DNA from: an uncultured Nesterenkonia sp.
GTDB taxonomy: Bacteria; Actinomycetota; Actinomycetes; Actinomycetales; Micrococcaceae
Assembly (NCBI GenBank): GCA_946222885.1
Contig: CAMIAK010000003.1
Location: forward strand, 124,001-188,000
Direction: 5' to 3'
DNA: 64,000 nt
Positions 25,862 through 33,788 of this stretch are shown piece after piece; position 1 is the stretch's first letter, and each line of letters starts with the position of its first letter. The notes under the pieces are model-generated. The model was not told the origin of the DNA. It saw only the letters and a list, made by a program, of their open reading frames with translations, and searched no databases. The translations under genes were made by a program, and so were the position numbers.

Positions 25862-25875
25862 GTTTCACGTGAAAC
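25862..25875. promoter_or_regulatory. parS: parS site 2, just after parA
   Basis: Perfect GTTTCACGTGAAAC, starting one base after the parA stop codon. Confidence 0.95.
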
Positions 25876-26138
25876 GTTGGGGTTTCGTTGTGGTTCGGCG
25901 GGATCTGACCTTCCTTCCCGGATGAACGGAGCACGCCACGCTGCCGCGTGTCGCGCAACCCTCCGTGAAGTGGGCCCCTGACATCAGGGACCCGTGCAAC
26001 ACGAAGTGTTGTGCGGGCCATGTCAGGGAGGGTCCCTTCCAGGTCGGATCCCGCCTTCCCGACGTAGCCCACCGCCCCCTTCGGGTCGGCTCCGCGCAGG
26101 GCGATCGATCCTTGCGAAAGTCACCTGACGGCTCCTCT

Positions 26139-26152
26139 GTTTCACGTGAAAC
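26139..26152. promoter_or_regulatory. parS: parS site 3, parA-parB spacer
   Basis: Perfect 16-base parS TGTTTCACGTGAAACA spanning 26138-26153; core coordinates given. Confidence 0.96.
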
Positions 26153-26427
26153 ATGGGCCGTTCCAAAGAATCGCAGGACGACTCGAGCGGGACTTTCAGG
26201 CTTAGGCAGAGGAGGGTGCGTTTGTGCTCCGGGAGGGCCCCGTCCGAACAGGGCTTCTTGACGACGCGCGAGAGCGCGGCGTGCCCTGTTCGTCCGGGAT
26301 ACCGGAGGATAACGCGCCCGACCCTCACGTCGCGCATGAACCCAATCGGCACTACTTTCAGGGATACTCCGTAGAATCGGGGTGTTCGTCCTGCAGTGAG
26401 TGCTGCGTGTGTGGAAGTGGGGATGTC

Positions 26428-27816
26428 ATGGCAGATCGGAAGAAGCGCGGTCTCGGTCGGGGTCTCGGCGCGTTGATCAACAGCGATGCCCAGGAGGACG
26501 AGGTCGCTGGTGCGGCCGCGCAGGTGGCGGCGGAGTCTGAGGAGACTGCGACTGATCAGATGGCCAGGTCTGCTGCCGCTCTGGAGGAGCGCGCGCGGTC
26601 AGGTGTCGGGTCGAGGGGACCGGGCGTTTCACGTGAAACCGCGGAGGCAGATCCGGTGACCGCGGCAGAGGATGAAGGGGCGACGGCTCGGAGTGCCCCG
26701 GAACGACCGATCGACGTGTTCTTCTCGGCGAAGTCGCATATCGGGACGCAGAAGGTTTCACGTGAAACGCGTGCTGCCACGACGAGGAGTTCCTCGGTTC
26801 CGCGGACGCGAGCGACAGCCGTGAAGGGGAAGCGGGCGGAGATGCCGGATGTCCTCGGGCAGCGGCGTTCGGGGGCGCAGTCTGCGGTCTCGGCGGAGAG
26901 GTCTGACTCGTCGGGGGCTCCTCGCTCAGCCGAGGCAGTGGGCGCGGATGAGGACTACTCGTGGACGGATGCCGTTTCACGTGAAACGGGCGGCACCGTG
27001 GATGGCGCGGAGTTCCGTTCCATCCCGGTCGCCAGCATTCAGCCGAACCCGCGGCAACCCCGGACCGAGTTCGATGAAGAGGACATGGAGGAGCTGGTCC
27101 ACTCTGTGCGGGAGATCGGAGTGCTTCAGCCGATCGTGGTCCGTCCTCTGGAGGATGGGCTGTATGAGTTGGTCATGGGGGAGAGGCGCTGGAGAGCCTC
27201 CAAGGCTGCCGAGCGGGAGACCGTTCCCGCGATCGTCCGGAGCACCAAGGATGATGACCTCCTGCGGGATGCCCTGCTGGAGAATATCCATCGTTCGCAG
27301 CTGAATCCCCTGGAGGAGGCAGCCGCGTACCGGCAGCTCCTGGACGACTTCGACTGCACCCAGGATGAGCTGTCGGCGCGGATCGGGCGTTCCCGGCCGC
27401 AGATCTCCAACACCCTGCGTCTCATGAAGCTGCCCCCCGCCGTTCAGCGGCGGGTGGCGGCCGGCGTGCTGTCCTCCGGGCATGCCCGCGCCCTGTTGGG
27501 TCTGCATGACGAGGAGCAGATCGAAGAGCTGGCCGCCCGCATTGTGGCGGAGGGACTGTCCGTGCGGGCCACAGAGGAAGCTGTGACCCTGACCAATCAG
27601 GGTCAGAAGAAGCAGAACGTTTCACGTGAAACCCAGGAGACGCCACGCAGCGCCAGGCAGGAGCAGCTGGCGGAGCTCTCGGACGCGTTGGTGGACCGGC
27701 TGGACACTCAGGTGAAGATCACCTTGGGAGCGAAGAAGGGACGGATCGCCATCGACTTCGCCTCGATGGATGACCTGCACCGCCTGATGGAGCTGATCGG
27801 GAACCGTTCCTCCTGA
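26428..27816 (+). CDS. parB: Chromosome partitioning CTPase/DNA-binding protein ParB
   Basis: Binds parS, spreads as a CTP-dependent clamp and loads SMC. The 462-aa protein begins MADRKKRGLGRGLGALI, the ParA-interacting N-terminus. A long disordered linker (about 25-190) follows, then the CTP-binding ParB/Srx domain (NPRQPRTEFDEEDMEEL, MGERRWRAS, ENIHRSQLNPLEEA), the helix-turn-helix and the C-terminal dimer domain. It is longer than usual because of the linker. Four parS sites lie inside it, each giving VSRET (residues 67, 110, 183, 398). The chosen ATG has GGAAGTGGGGA upstream. Confidence 0.96.
   Translation: MADRKKRGLGRGLGALINSDAQEDEVAGAAAQVAAESEETATDQMARSAAALEERARSGVGSRGPGVSRETAEADPVTAAEDEGATARSAPERPIDVFFSAKSHIGTQKVSRETRAATTRSSSVPRTRATAVKGKRAEMPDVLGQRRSGAQSAVSAERSDSSGAPRSAEAVGADEDYSWTDAVSRETGGTVDGAEFRSIPVASIQPNPRQPRTEFDEEDMEELVHSVREIGVLQPIVVRPLEDGLYELVMGERRWRASKAAERETVPAIVRSTKDDDLLRDALLENIHRSQLNPLEEAAAYRQLLDDFDCTQDELSARIGRSRPQISNTLRLMKLPPAVQRRVAAGVLSSGHARALLGLHDEEQIEELAARIVAEGLSVRATEEAVTLTNQGQKKQNVSRETQETPRSARQEQLAELSDALVDRLDTQVKITLGAKKGRIAIDFASMDDLHRLMELIGNRSS
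26626..26639. promoter_or_regulatory. parS: parS site 4, inside parB
   Basis: Perfect GTTTCACGTGAAAC; encodes VSRET at parB residues 67-71. Confidence 0.95.
26755..26768. promoter_or_regulatory. parS: parS site 5, inside parB
   Basis: Perfect GTTTCACGTGAAAC; encodes VSRET at parB residues 110-114. Confidence 0.95.
26974..26987. promoter_or_regulatory. parS: parS site 6, inside parB
   Basis: Perfect GTTTCACGTGAAAC; encodes VSRET at parB residues 183-187. Confidence 0.95.
27619..27632. promoter_or_regulatory. parS: parS site 7, inside parB
   Basis: Perfect GTTTCACGTGAAAC; encodes VSRET at parB residues 398-402, between the DNA-binding and dimerisation domains. Confidence 0.95.
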
Positions 27817-27862
27817 CATGGTGCAGGGTTCCGCCCCCGAGCCTCTCTTCCTCATACCTACA

Positions 27863-27897
27863 GAAACGCCCCGGACTCGATGAGTCCGGGGCGTTTC
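27863..27897. terminator. Bidirectional terminator between parB and trxA
   Basis: Perfect 16-bp stem (27863-27878 and 27882-27897) with a three-base loop. It lies between convergent parB and trxA. Its right arm shares five bases with parS site 8. Confidence 0.85.
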
Positions 27898-27906
27898 ACG
27901 TGAAAC
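27893..27906. promoter_or_regulatory. parS: parS site 8, next to trxA stop
   Basis: Perfect GTTTCACGTGAAAC overlapping the terminator arm by five bases and ending seven bases before the trxA stop codon. Confidence 0.95.
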
Positions 27907-27913
27907 AGACGAA

Positions 27914-28240
27914 TCAGGCCAGGAAGTCGGCGAACTCCTGCTCCAGCGCCTGCTTAGGCTTGGCGCCGATGGAGGACTTCACGTGCTCTCCGTCCTTGAA
28001 GCCGTAGACGGCGGGGATGGAGGTGATGCCGAACTTGGCGGCGGTCCCCGGGTTCTCGTCCACGTTGACCTTCACGACCGAGATCTTCTCGGGGTTCTCA
28101 GCGGCCAGCTCCTCGAGGACCGGGGTCAGCATGCGGCAGGGACCGCACCATTCTGCCCAGAAGTCCACGATCACTGGCTTATCAGCCTGGAGGACGTCTT
28201 CGTCGAAGCTTGCGTCGGTGACACTCTTGAGCTCTGCCAT
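27914..28240 (-). CDS. trxA: Thioredoxin
   Basis: Cytosolic disulfide reductase, 108 aa, with active site WCGPC (Cys32, Cys35) and the cis-proline in TSIPAVYGF. GAAAGGAAAG precedes the ATG. It lies 17 bases after trxB and is co-transcribed with its own reductase. Confidence 0.98.
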   Translation of the reverse strand: MAELKSVTDASFDEDVLQADKPVIVDFWAEWCGPCRMLTPVLEELAAENPEKISVVKVNVDENPGTAAKFGITSIPAVYGFKDGEHVKSSIGAKPKQALEQEFADFLA

Positions 28241-28257
28241 GGTGTCTTTCCTTTCTG

Positions 28258-29238
28258 TCAGGAGGTGAGTGCGGAAGTCTCTGCGGCGTCGGTGGTGTTT
28301 GAGGCGAGCCAGTGCTCGACGTCCAGCGCCGCCACACAGCCGGAGCCGGCGGCGGTGATCGCCTGGCGGTAGGTGGGGTCCAGGACGTCGCCTGCGGCGA
28401 AGACACCGGGCAGGGAGGTCTTAGAGGTGCGGCCGTCCACCCAGAGGGTGCCGTCCTCGGTCAGCTGCAGCTGATCTTCGAACAGGGAGACGCGCGGGTC
28501 ATGACCGATGGCGACGAACAGGCCTGTCACGTCCAGAGAGGACTCGGTGCCGTCCACGGTGTTCCGCAGGGAGAGGCGGTTGACCTTGCCGTCGCCCTGG
28601 ACCTCGGTGACCTCGCTGTTCCAGATGAATTCGATCTTCTCGTTGGCCTTGGCACGGTCTGCCATGATCTGGGAGGCACGCAGCTCCTCACGTCGGTGGA
28701 TCACGTAGACCTTGGAGGCGAACTTGGTGAGGAACAGGGCCTCTTCCATGGCGGAGTCGCCGCCGCCGACCACGGCGATGTTCTGCTCGCGGAAGAAGAA
28801 GCCGTCGCAGGTGGCGCACCAGCTGACCCCGTGGCCGGAGAGGGCCTTCTCGCCGGGGACGCCGAGCTCGCGGTAGGCGGAGCCGGTGGCCAGGACCACG
28901 GTGCGGGCGTGCAGGACCTCGCCGGAGCCGATGGTGATCTCCTTGACCGGCTGGTCCAGCTTCACCTCGGTGGCGTCCTCATGCCGGATGTCGGCGCCGA
29001 AGCGGCGGGCCTGCAGCTCCATGTTCATCATCAGGTCCGGGCCCATGATGCCGTCGGGGAAGCCGGGGAAGTTCTCCACGTCCGTGGTGTTCATCAGCTC
29101 GCCGCCTGCGGTGACGGAGCCGGCCAGCACCACGGGGTTGAGGTTCGCACGGGCAGTGTAGACGGCGGCGGTGTACCCGGCGGGGCCGGATCCGATGATG
29201 ACCACGTCATGGACCTGGTCGGGAAGCTGGTCGGTCAC
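28258..29238 (-). CDS. trxB: Thioredoxin reductase
   Basis: NADPH-dependent FAD enzyme, 326 aa, that reduces thioredoxin. FAD motif GSGPAGYTAA, redox pair CATC (Cys141, Cys144) and NADPH motif GGGDSAMEEA are present. GTG 29238 is preferred because GAAGGA lies eight bases upstream; in-frame ATGs further up would add a non-conserved extension. Confidence 0.97.
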   Translation of the reverse strand: MTDQLPDQVHDVVIIGSGPAGYTAAVYTARANLNPVVLAGSVTAGGELMNTTDVENFPGFPDGIMGPDLMMNMELQARRFGADIRHEDATEVKLDQPVKEITIGSGEVLHARTVVLATGSAYRELGVPGEKALSGHGVSWCATCDGFFFREQNIAVVGGGDSAMEEALFLTKFASKVYVIHRREELRASQIMADRAKANEKIEFIWNSEVTEVQGDGKVNRLSLRNTVDGTESSLDVTGLFVAIGHDPRVSLFEDQLQLTEDGTLWVDGRTSKTSLPGVFAAGDVLDPTYRQAITAAGSGCVAALDVEHWLASNTTDAAETSALTS

Positions 29239-29390
29239 GTCTGATTCCTTCGGGGGTCTCGGCTGCGGAACCAGCACAGGCACCGGCTCCATGTCATCTC
29301 TGCACACTGAAACTACCAGGGGGATGCGGCTATTCCGCAGGGCCCCAGGGGAGCTCCTGCGGCCTCCCCGGCCTGAGAAGGGCTGAGGGC

Positions 29391-31319
29391 CTACTCCAGG
29401 GTGATCTCGGCCAGGTGAAGGCCGTAGGGGAGTCCCTCCACATCGGCGGGGCTCTGCTGCGGCAGCTCGGTGATGCTGATGATCAGGTACTCTCCTTCGG
29501 CTCCCTCGTCCAGCTCCACTGTGGTCTCGTTCCATTCGAAGACGCCGGTCCCGACGGTCTCCGCGCCGTCGGCGCTGGGGGAGTCGTTGACCAGGACGTC
29601 GAAGGAGCCGCCGGTGGTGTCGCCCTGGTGGTTGACGGTCACGGCGCTGACCTCAGCGGGCTCCTCCAGTTCGAAGGCCAGCATCATCGAGGAGGCGAAG
29701 CCGCCGAACTGCGGGGTCCCGAAGGCGCCCGGGCTCCAGATGGTGCCGGTGTCACCGTCATGGAGGTTGCCCAGATCGGCGTCGTCCTCTGCACTGAGGT
29801 CGGGAGAGTCGGGGACCACACGGGTCACCTCGGCCACGGCAGGGGCGGGCCCGGTCTCCTCGGGAGACTCCTCGCCCTCCTCTTCGGCGCCCTCCTCCTC
29901 AGCGGGAGCATCCTCTTCAGCCGGCTCCTCCTGGGCGGTCTCATCCGGCTCCCCGCCGCTGAGGGCGAAGAACCCGACGACGGCGAGCACCGCCACGATC
30001 GCAGCCAGGGACAGGATCCCCAGCCAGCGGCGCGGAGTGGGCTTCTCGTCCTGGAACTCGGTGTCTCCGCCCTCTGCAGCACCGGAGTCTCCGCCGGAGG
30101 GGGAGGCGGCAGGAGCATCCTCCGCGGCAGCGGATTCGCCGGCGGGCGCGGAGGGGAACGCGGAGCGGGTGCCGGCCGGGACGGAGTTGATCAGGCCGGT
30201 GAAGCTGCTGGCATCCTCCTTGGCGCCCAGCGAGCTCTTCCCGCTGATCGCCTCAGACTCACGCTCCCCGCCGAAGCCGGCGGCATCAGCGGGGGCCGGG
30301 GCAGGGGTCTGGGGAGCGGTGTCGCTCTCAGGGGCCGGGCGATGGTCGTATTCGGCCACCGGCTCCTCCGGCGGGTCGTCCACCACCTCCTCACCCTCGG
30401 CGAGGAAGTCCTCCGCTGTGGAGGGCTTCGGGGCGGCGGGCTGAGGCGCCACAGTCTCCACCGGTGCGGAGGGCATGGCCTCGACCAGGTCGCCGTCGTC
30501 GTCCGCCGGGCTCTCCTGCGCCGGAGTCTCCTGCGCGAGGGACCCTTGTGCGGAGGCCTCCTCCGGGAAGGAGACTTCGGGATCGGCGCTGGCCTCGAAG
30601 CTCTCCTGGCTGTCAGCTTCCGGGGAGGCCTCCACCAGCTCCATGTCAGAGCGCAGAGTGAGGGTCGGTGCACCGGCACCGGCACCGGCACCGGCGGCAG
30701 CCGCATCGGCGGAGCTCGCTGGGCGGCCCGGTCCGGCGGGCTGGATGCGGTCGGCGTCGCGCTCGGTGCCCAGCCGCTTGTTCAACGAGTCGGAGACCTT
30801 GTCGAGGAAGGCAGGGCGGCGACGCTTGAACTTGGCCCCTGCCTGTTCCTCATCGGCGCTGCCGTGTTCAGGCGCGTCGCCGGAGAAGCCGCCCTGCAGG
30901 CGGGCGTAGTACTCGACGTCGTCCTCATAGGTCTCCGGCTCCATCACGCGGGACTGGCCGAAGATCTCCTGACCCAGCGAGTCGGTGAAGAAGGGCTCCA
31001 CGTAGGGGGCGGCGTCGGGAACCACCAGGTCGAGCAGCAGGTTGGGGTCCACCTGGTTGGAGATCAGGTAGGTGCGCTCATCGGTCAGCCCCAGGTCCAG
31101 GACCTGCACGGCCGAGTCGCGCTCACCGGTGGCCAGCTCCTTGGCGGAGGTCGCAACCTGCTTGGCATTGGATCTGGAGGCCAGCAGAATGCTGACCTCG
31201 CGGTCCAGGACCTCGTCTGTGGCCTGGAAGACGATGTCCTGATCCGCCGAGGTCACCACATGGTGGGTGATGCGGTACCGCCCACCCACTACATCGCCGA
31301 CGCCGAACGGCTGCGCCAC
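29391..31319 (-). CDS. Membrane pseudokinase-like protein with C-terminal discoidin-like domain
   Basis: A 642-aa protein. The N-terminus (about 1-110) resembles the N-lobe of a Ser/Thr kinase (GVGDVVGGRYRI) but lacks the VAIK lysine, HRD and DFG motifs. A long acidic, Pro/Ala-rich linker (about 160-425) leads to one membrane helix (about 433-453), an acidic stalk and a beta-rich domain resembling a discoidin/F5/8-type carbohydrate-binding fold (about 500-642). In Mycobacterium the same parts are fused to MviN/MurJ, where the pseudokinase is phosphorylated by PknB and recruits FhaA. Here it is a separate gene 38 bases after murJ, with GGAGGA before its GTG start. Confidence 0.85.
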   Translation of the reverse strand: MAQPFGVGDVVGGRYRITHHVVTSADQDIVFQATDEVLDREVSILLASRSNAKQVATSAKELATGERDSAVQVLDLGLTDERTYLISNQVDPNLLLDLVVPDAAPYVEPFFTDSLGQEIFGQSRVMEPETYEDDVEYYARLQGGFSGDAPEHGSADEEQAGAKFKRRRPAFLDKVSDSLNKRLGTERDADRIQPAGPGRPASSADAAAAGAGAGAGAPTLTLRSDMELVEASPEADSQESFEASADPEVSFPEEASAQGSLAQETPAQESPADDDGDLVEAMPSAPVETVAPQPAAPKPSTAEDFLAEGEEVVDDPPEEPVAEYDHRPAPESDTAPQTPAPAPADAAGFGGERESEAISGKSSLGAKEDASSFTGLINSVPAGTRSAFPSAPAGESAAAEDAPAASPSGGDSGAAEGGDTEFQDEKPTPRRWLGILSLAAIVAVLAVVGFFALSGGEPDETAQEEPAEEDAPAEEEGAEEEGEESPEETGPAPAVAEVTRVVPDSPDLSAEDDADLGNLHDGDTGTIWSPGAFGTPQFGGFASSMMLAFELEEPAEVSAVTVNHQGDTTGGSFDVLVNDSPSADGAETVGTGVFEWNETTVELDEGAEGEYLIISITELPQQSPADVEGLPYGLHLAEITLE

Positions 31320-31357
31320 TTGTCCTCCTGCGAGTTCTACGGGATATCCAGGCCAGC

Positions 31358-33157
31358 CTACCGGCTGAGCCTGCCCAGAGCGGGGATCCGGCGGGCGAGC
31401 GGCTGGATGAAATCATCGAATTCGCGCACCTTCAGCGCGCGCAGCATGACGACGAAGACTGCCGCCATCACCAGCCCGACGGCGGCGCAGGTCACCAGAG
31501 CGCTGCCGATCGAGTCCCAGGCGAAGCCCCAGCTGTAGCCGCCCAGCAGCCACAGCACGGCGGCACCGGTGACGCCGGCCACCAGGGCTGCGCCCCCGGA
31601 GCGCGAATAGGCGGCCAGGACGGTGCCGAAGCTGAAGCCGCCCCAGCGCCGGACCACCAGCACGTGACAGATCACATACTGCAGGATGTGCAGCACGGTG
31701 AACAGGCCCACCACCATGAAGGGGACCTGATGGTTCGGGATGACCTGAGCCAGCCCGTAGGAGGTGGTCAGCCCGAACGCCGCGATGACCGCGAAGACGA
31801 ACATCGGCGTCTTGGCGTCCTCGGCGGCGTAGAACACGCGCATCAGGTAGAAGTTGGCCGAACGGAACGGCATGCCCAGGGCCAGCAGCACCAGCAGCTG
31901 CCCGATGGCTGCGCCGGCCAGGTGGGCGTCGGAGGCGGAGCCGCCGAAGATCCGGCCCAGCGGGCCGGCCAGCACCAGCACCAGCACCATGCAGAACATC
32001 ACCGGGATCGCGAAGATGCGCAGCCCCTCGTTGATCAGCTCCCGGGCCCTGCCCTGGTGGCCCAGATCCATGGAGCGTGCCAGCTGGTTGAACAGCACGG
32101 TGGCGATGGAGAGCACGAACACCGAGTGCGGCAGGATCGCGATCAGCTCGGCGACATTGGCCGCGTATTCGCCGGGGATGCTGGCGGGGGAGACCTCGGT
32201 GCCGCTGAGCTCCTCACGGGAGGCGGTGGCACCGGAGATCAGCCGGAAGTAGAGCAGGTTGGCCACATTGCCGATCAGCATCGCCACCAGGGTCCAGGCG
32301 GCGATCTTGCCGGTGGAGCGCAGGCCCATCCCCTTGACGCCGAACTTGGGGCGGATCTTCAGGCCGAGCCTGGACAGCGGCCACAGCAGCAGCAGCGCCT
32401 GGGCCACGATGCCGAGGGTGTGTCCCGCGGCCAGCCAGACGGTCTGCTGGGTGGTCCATTCGTGGAGCTGGTCGTCGTCGGCGGAGTAGCTGCCGAAGCT
32501 GATGATGAAGCTGATGATCACGGTGATCGCGATCAGGTTGTTCAGCACGGGCGCCCACATGTACCAGCCGAACTTCGCGTTGGCGTTGAGCACCTGCCCC
32601 ACCACCGCATAGAGCCCGTAGAAGAAGATCTGCGGCAGCGTCCAGACCGCGAAGGAGGCGCCCAGGACCAGCATGGGCTCGGTCCAGTCGCGGGTGAGCA
32701 CCACGATGATCGGATAGGCGGCCACGGTGATCAGCACTGTGAAGGCCGCCAACACCACGCTGGTCAGAGTGATCAGCCGGGAGGTGTAGTCGGCGCCGCG
32801 GTCCGGACGCTGGGCGGCCTTGATCAGCTGGGGGACCAGCACCACGTTGAACATGCCGCCGGCCAGCAGCAGGTAGATGATGTTCGGGACGGTGTTGGCC
32901 TTCTCGAACACATCGGCCATCAGGGTGGTCGAGCCGATGGCGACGGCGAGGAGCGCGGTCCGCACGAAGCCCAGCACGCGGGAGAGCAGCGTGCCGGCGG
33001 CCATCACCGCACTGGCCTTGGCCATCCCCTCTTTGGGCACATGAGAGGGCCGGTGGTCCTCCGGCTGAGCTGCGGGACCGGAGTCGGGGGACCGGCCGGC
33101 GTCGGGATGCTTCTGCGGCTCCGTCTCAGCCTGACCGTCGGGGGAAGTCTGTGTCAT
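31358..33157 (-). CDS. murJ: Lipid II flippase MurJ (MviN)
   Basis: Exports lipid II across the membrane for peptidoglycan synthesis. The 599-aa protein has a polar N-terminus of about 50 residues and then about 14 membrane helices of the MOP exporter fold. It lacks the fused pseudokinase/C-terminal part seen in mycobacterial MviN, which is encoded by the next gene. TATAGT lies eight bases before the ATG, so it may be leaderless. Confidence 0.95.
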   Translation of the reverse strand: MTQTSPDGQAETEPQKHPDAGRSPDSGPAAQPEDHRPSHVPKEGMAKASAVMAAGTLLSRVLGFVRTALLAVAIGSTTLMADVFEKANTVPNIIYLLLAGGMFNVVLVPQLIKAAQRPDRGADYTSRLITLTSVVLAAFTVLITVAAYPIIVVLTRDWTEPMLVLGASFAVWTLPQIFFYGLYAVVGQVLNANAKFGWYMWAPVLNNLIAITVIISFIISFGSYSADDDQLHEWTTQQTVWLAAGHTLGIVAQALLLLWPLSRLGLKIRPKFGVKGMGLRSTGKIAAWTLVAMLIGNVANLLYFRLISGATASREELSGTEVSPASIPGEYAANVAELIAILPHSVFVLSIATVLFNQLARSMDLGHQGRARELINEGLRIFAIPVMFCMVLVLVLAGPLGRIFGGSASDAHLAGAAIGQLLVLLALGMPFRSANFYLMRVFYAAEDAKTPMFVFAVIAAFGLTTSYGLAQVIPNHQVPFMVVGLFTVLHILQYVICHVLVVRRWGGFSFGTVLAAYSRSGGAALVAGVTGAAVLWLLGGYSWGFAWDSIGSALVTCAAVGLVMAAVFVVMLRALKVREFDDFIQPLARRIPALGRLSR

Positions 33158-33165
33158 CGGGGAGG

Positions 33166-33171
33166 ACTATA
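33166..33171 (-). promoter_or_regulatory. -10 box TATAGT upstream of murJ
   Basis: TATAGT on the minus strand ends eight bases before the murJ ATG, inside the 23-bp gap to the Nudix gene. It implies that murJ has its own promoter. Confidence 0.5.
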
Positions 33172-33180
33172 GCTGAGCTG

Positions 33181-33750
33181 TCAGAGCGAGTCCTGGATGA
33201 CCTGCTGGGCGATGCCGACGATCCGCCGCTCGTTGGGGAAGGACAGGGTGCGGTCCAGATCGTCCAGATTGACCCAGGCGACGTCCACAGCTTCATGGTC
33301 CGGGTCGTTCTCCGCGGTGAGCTCCCCGCCCACGGCCTCCAGCAGGAAGTGGTGGACGGTCTTGTGGACCCGGTGGGTGGGGACGGTGAACCAGTATTCG
33401 ATGCTGCCCAGGCTGGTCAGGATGGAGCCGTCGATGCCGGTCTCCTCGGCGACCTCGCGGACCGCCGCCTCCTCATAGGTCTCCTCACCCTCCGGATGGC
33501 CCTTGGGCAGGCACCATTCGAGCCGTCCGCCGCGGTTGTAGCGGGCGATGATCGCCGCGTCGAAGCCGCGCGGGGCGGGCCGGATGACGACTCCGCCGGC
33601 GCTGACCTCCTCCACGGTGGGGAGGCTTCCGCCGCTGCGCGGAGGATGGGGGAAGGGGCCGCGGCGGGAACCGGCAGAGGGCCTACGAGCAGCACCGATG
33701 GACGCCGTCAGAGGCGTCTGCCGTTCACCGCCGGTTCCCGAACTGGTCAT
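33181..33750 (-). CDS. Nudix hydrolase
   Basis: Predicted nucleoside-diphosphate-linked hydrolase, 189 aa, related to the MutT4-type protein at this position in mycobacteria. The Nudix box G-x5-E-x7-REVAEETGI runs from G84 to I106. The first 45 residues look disordered. ATG 33750 is chosen because TAAAGT lies seven bases upstream; a GTG nine bases earlier would overlap that box. It is divergent from the CCA-adding enzyme gene. Confidence 0.92.
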   Translation of the reverse strand: MTSSGTGGERQTPLTASIGAARRPSAGSRRGPFPHPPRSGGSLPTVEEVSAGGVVIRPAPRGFDAAIIARYNRGGRLEWCLPKGHPEGEETYEEAAVREVAEETGIDGSILTSLGSIEYWFTVPTHRVHKTVHHFLLEAVGGELTAENDPDHEAVDVAWVNLDDLDRTLSFPNERRIVGIAQQVIQDSL

Positions 33751-33757
33751 ACGGACC

Positions 33758-33763
33758 ACTTTA
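33758..33763 (-). promoter_or_regulatory. -10 box TAAAGT, leaderless start of Nudix gene
   Basis: TAAAGT (minus strand) ends seven bases before the ATG at 33750. On the plus strand the adjoining TATAGGCT may serve the divergent CCA-adding enzyme gene. Confidence 0.5.
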
Positions 33764-33788
33764 TAGGCTGTGGGAAACTGTGAGGGTT

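Larger units (their letters stand above)
25861..26427. other. parA-parB spacer with parS sites and long inverted repeats
   Basis: 567 bases with no convincing gene. It holds two parS sites, a nested inverted repeat at 25976-26028 (CCCTGACAT/ATGTCAGGG outside, a 12-bp stem with two G-U pairs inside) and another at 26246-26291 (GAACAGGGC/GCCCTGTTC with inner GC-rich pairs). The parB promoter must lie near its right end. Confidence 0.6.

Noticed and set aside
26224..26427. In-frame upstream extension of parB
   Set aside because: ParB proteins begin with the lysine/arginine-rich MADRKKRGLGRG segment, which has its own ribosome site at 26428.
24901..27906. Eight identical repeats taken as a possible CRISPR array
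   Set aside because: Spacing is irregular (about 130 to 960 bases) and the repeat is exactly the parS palindrome.
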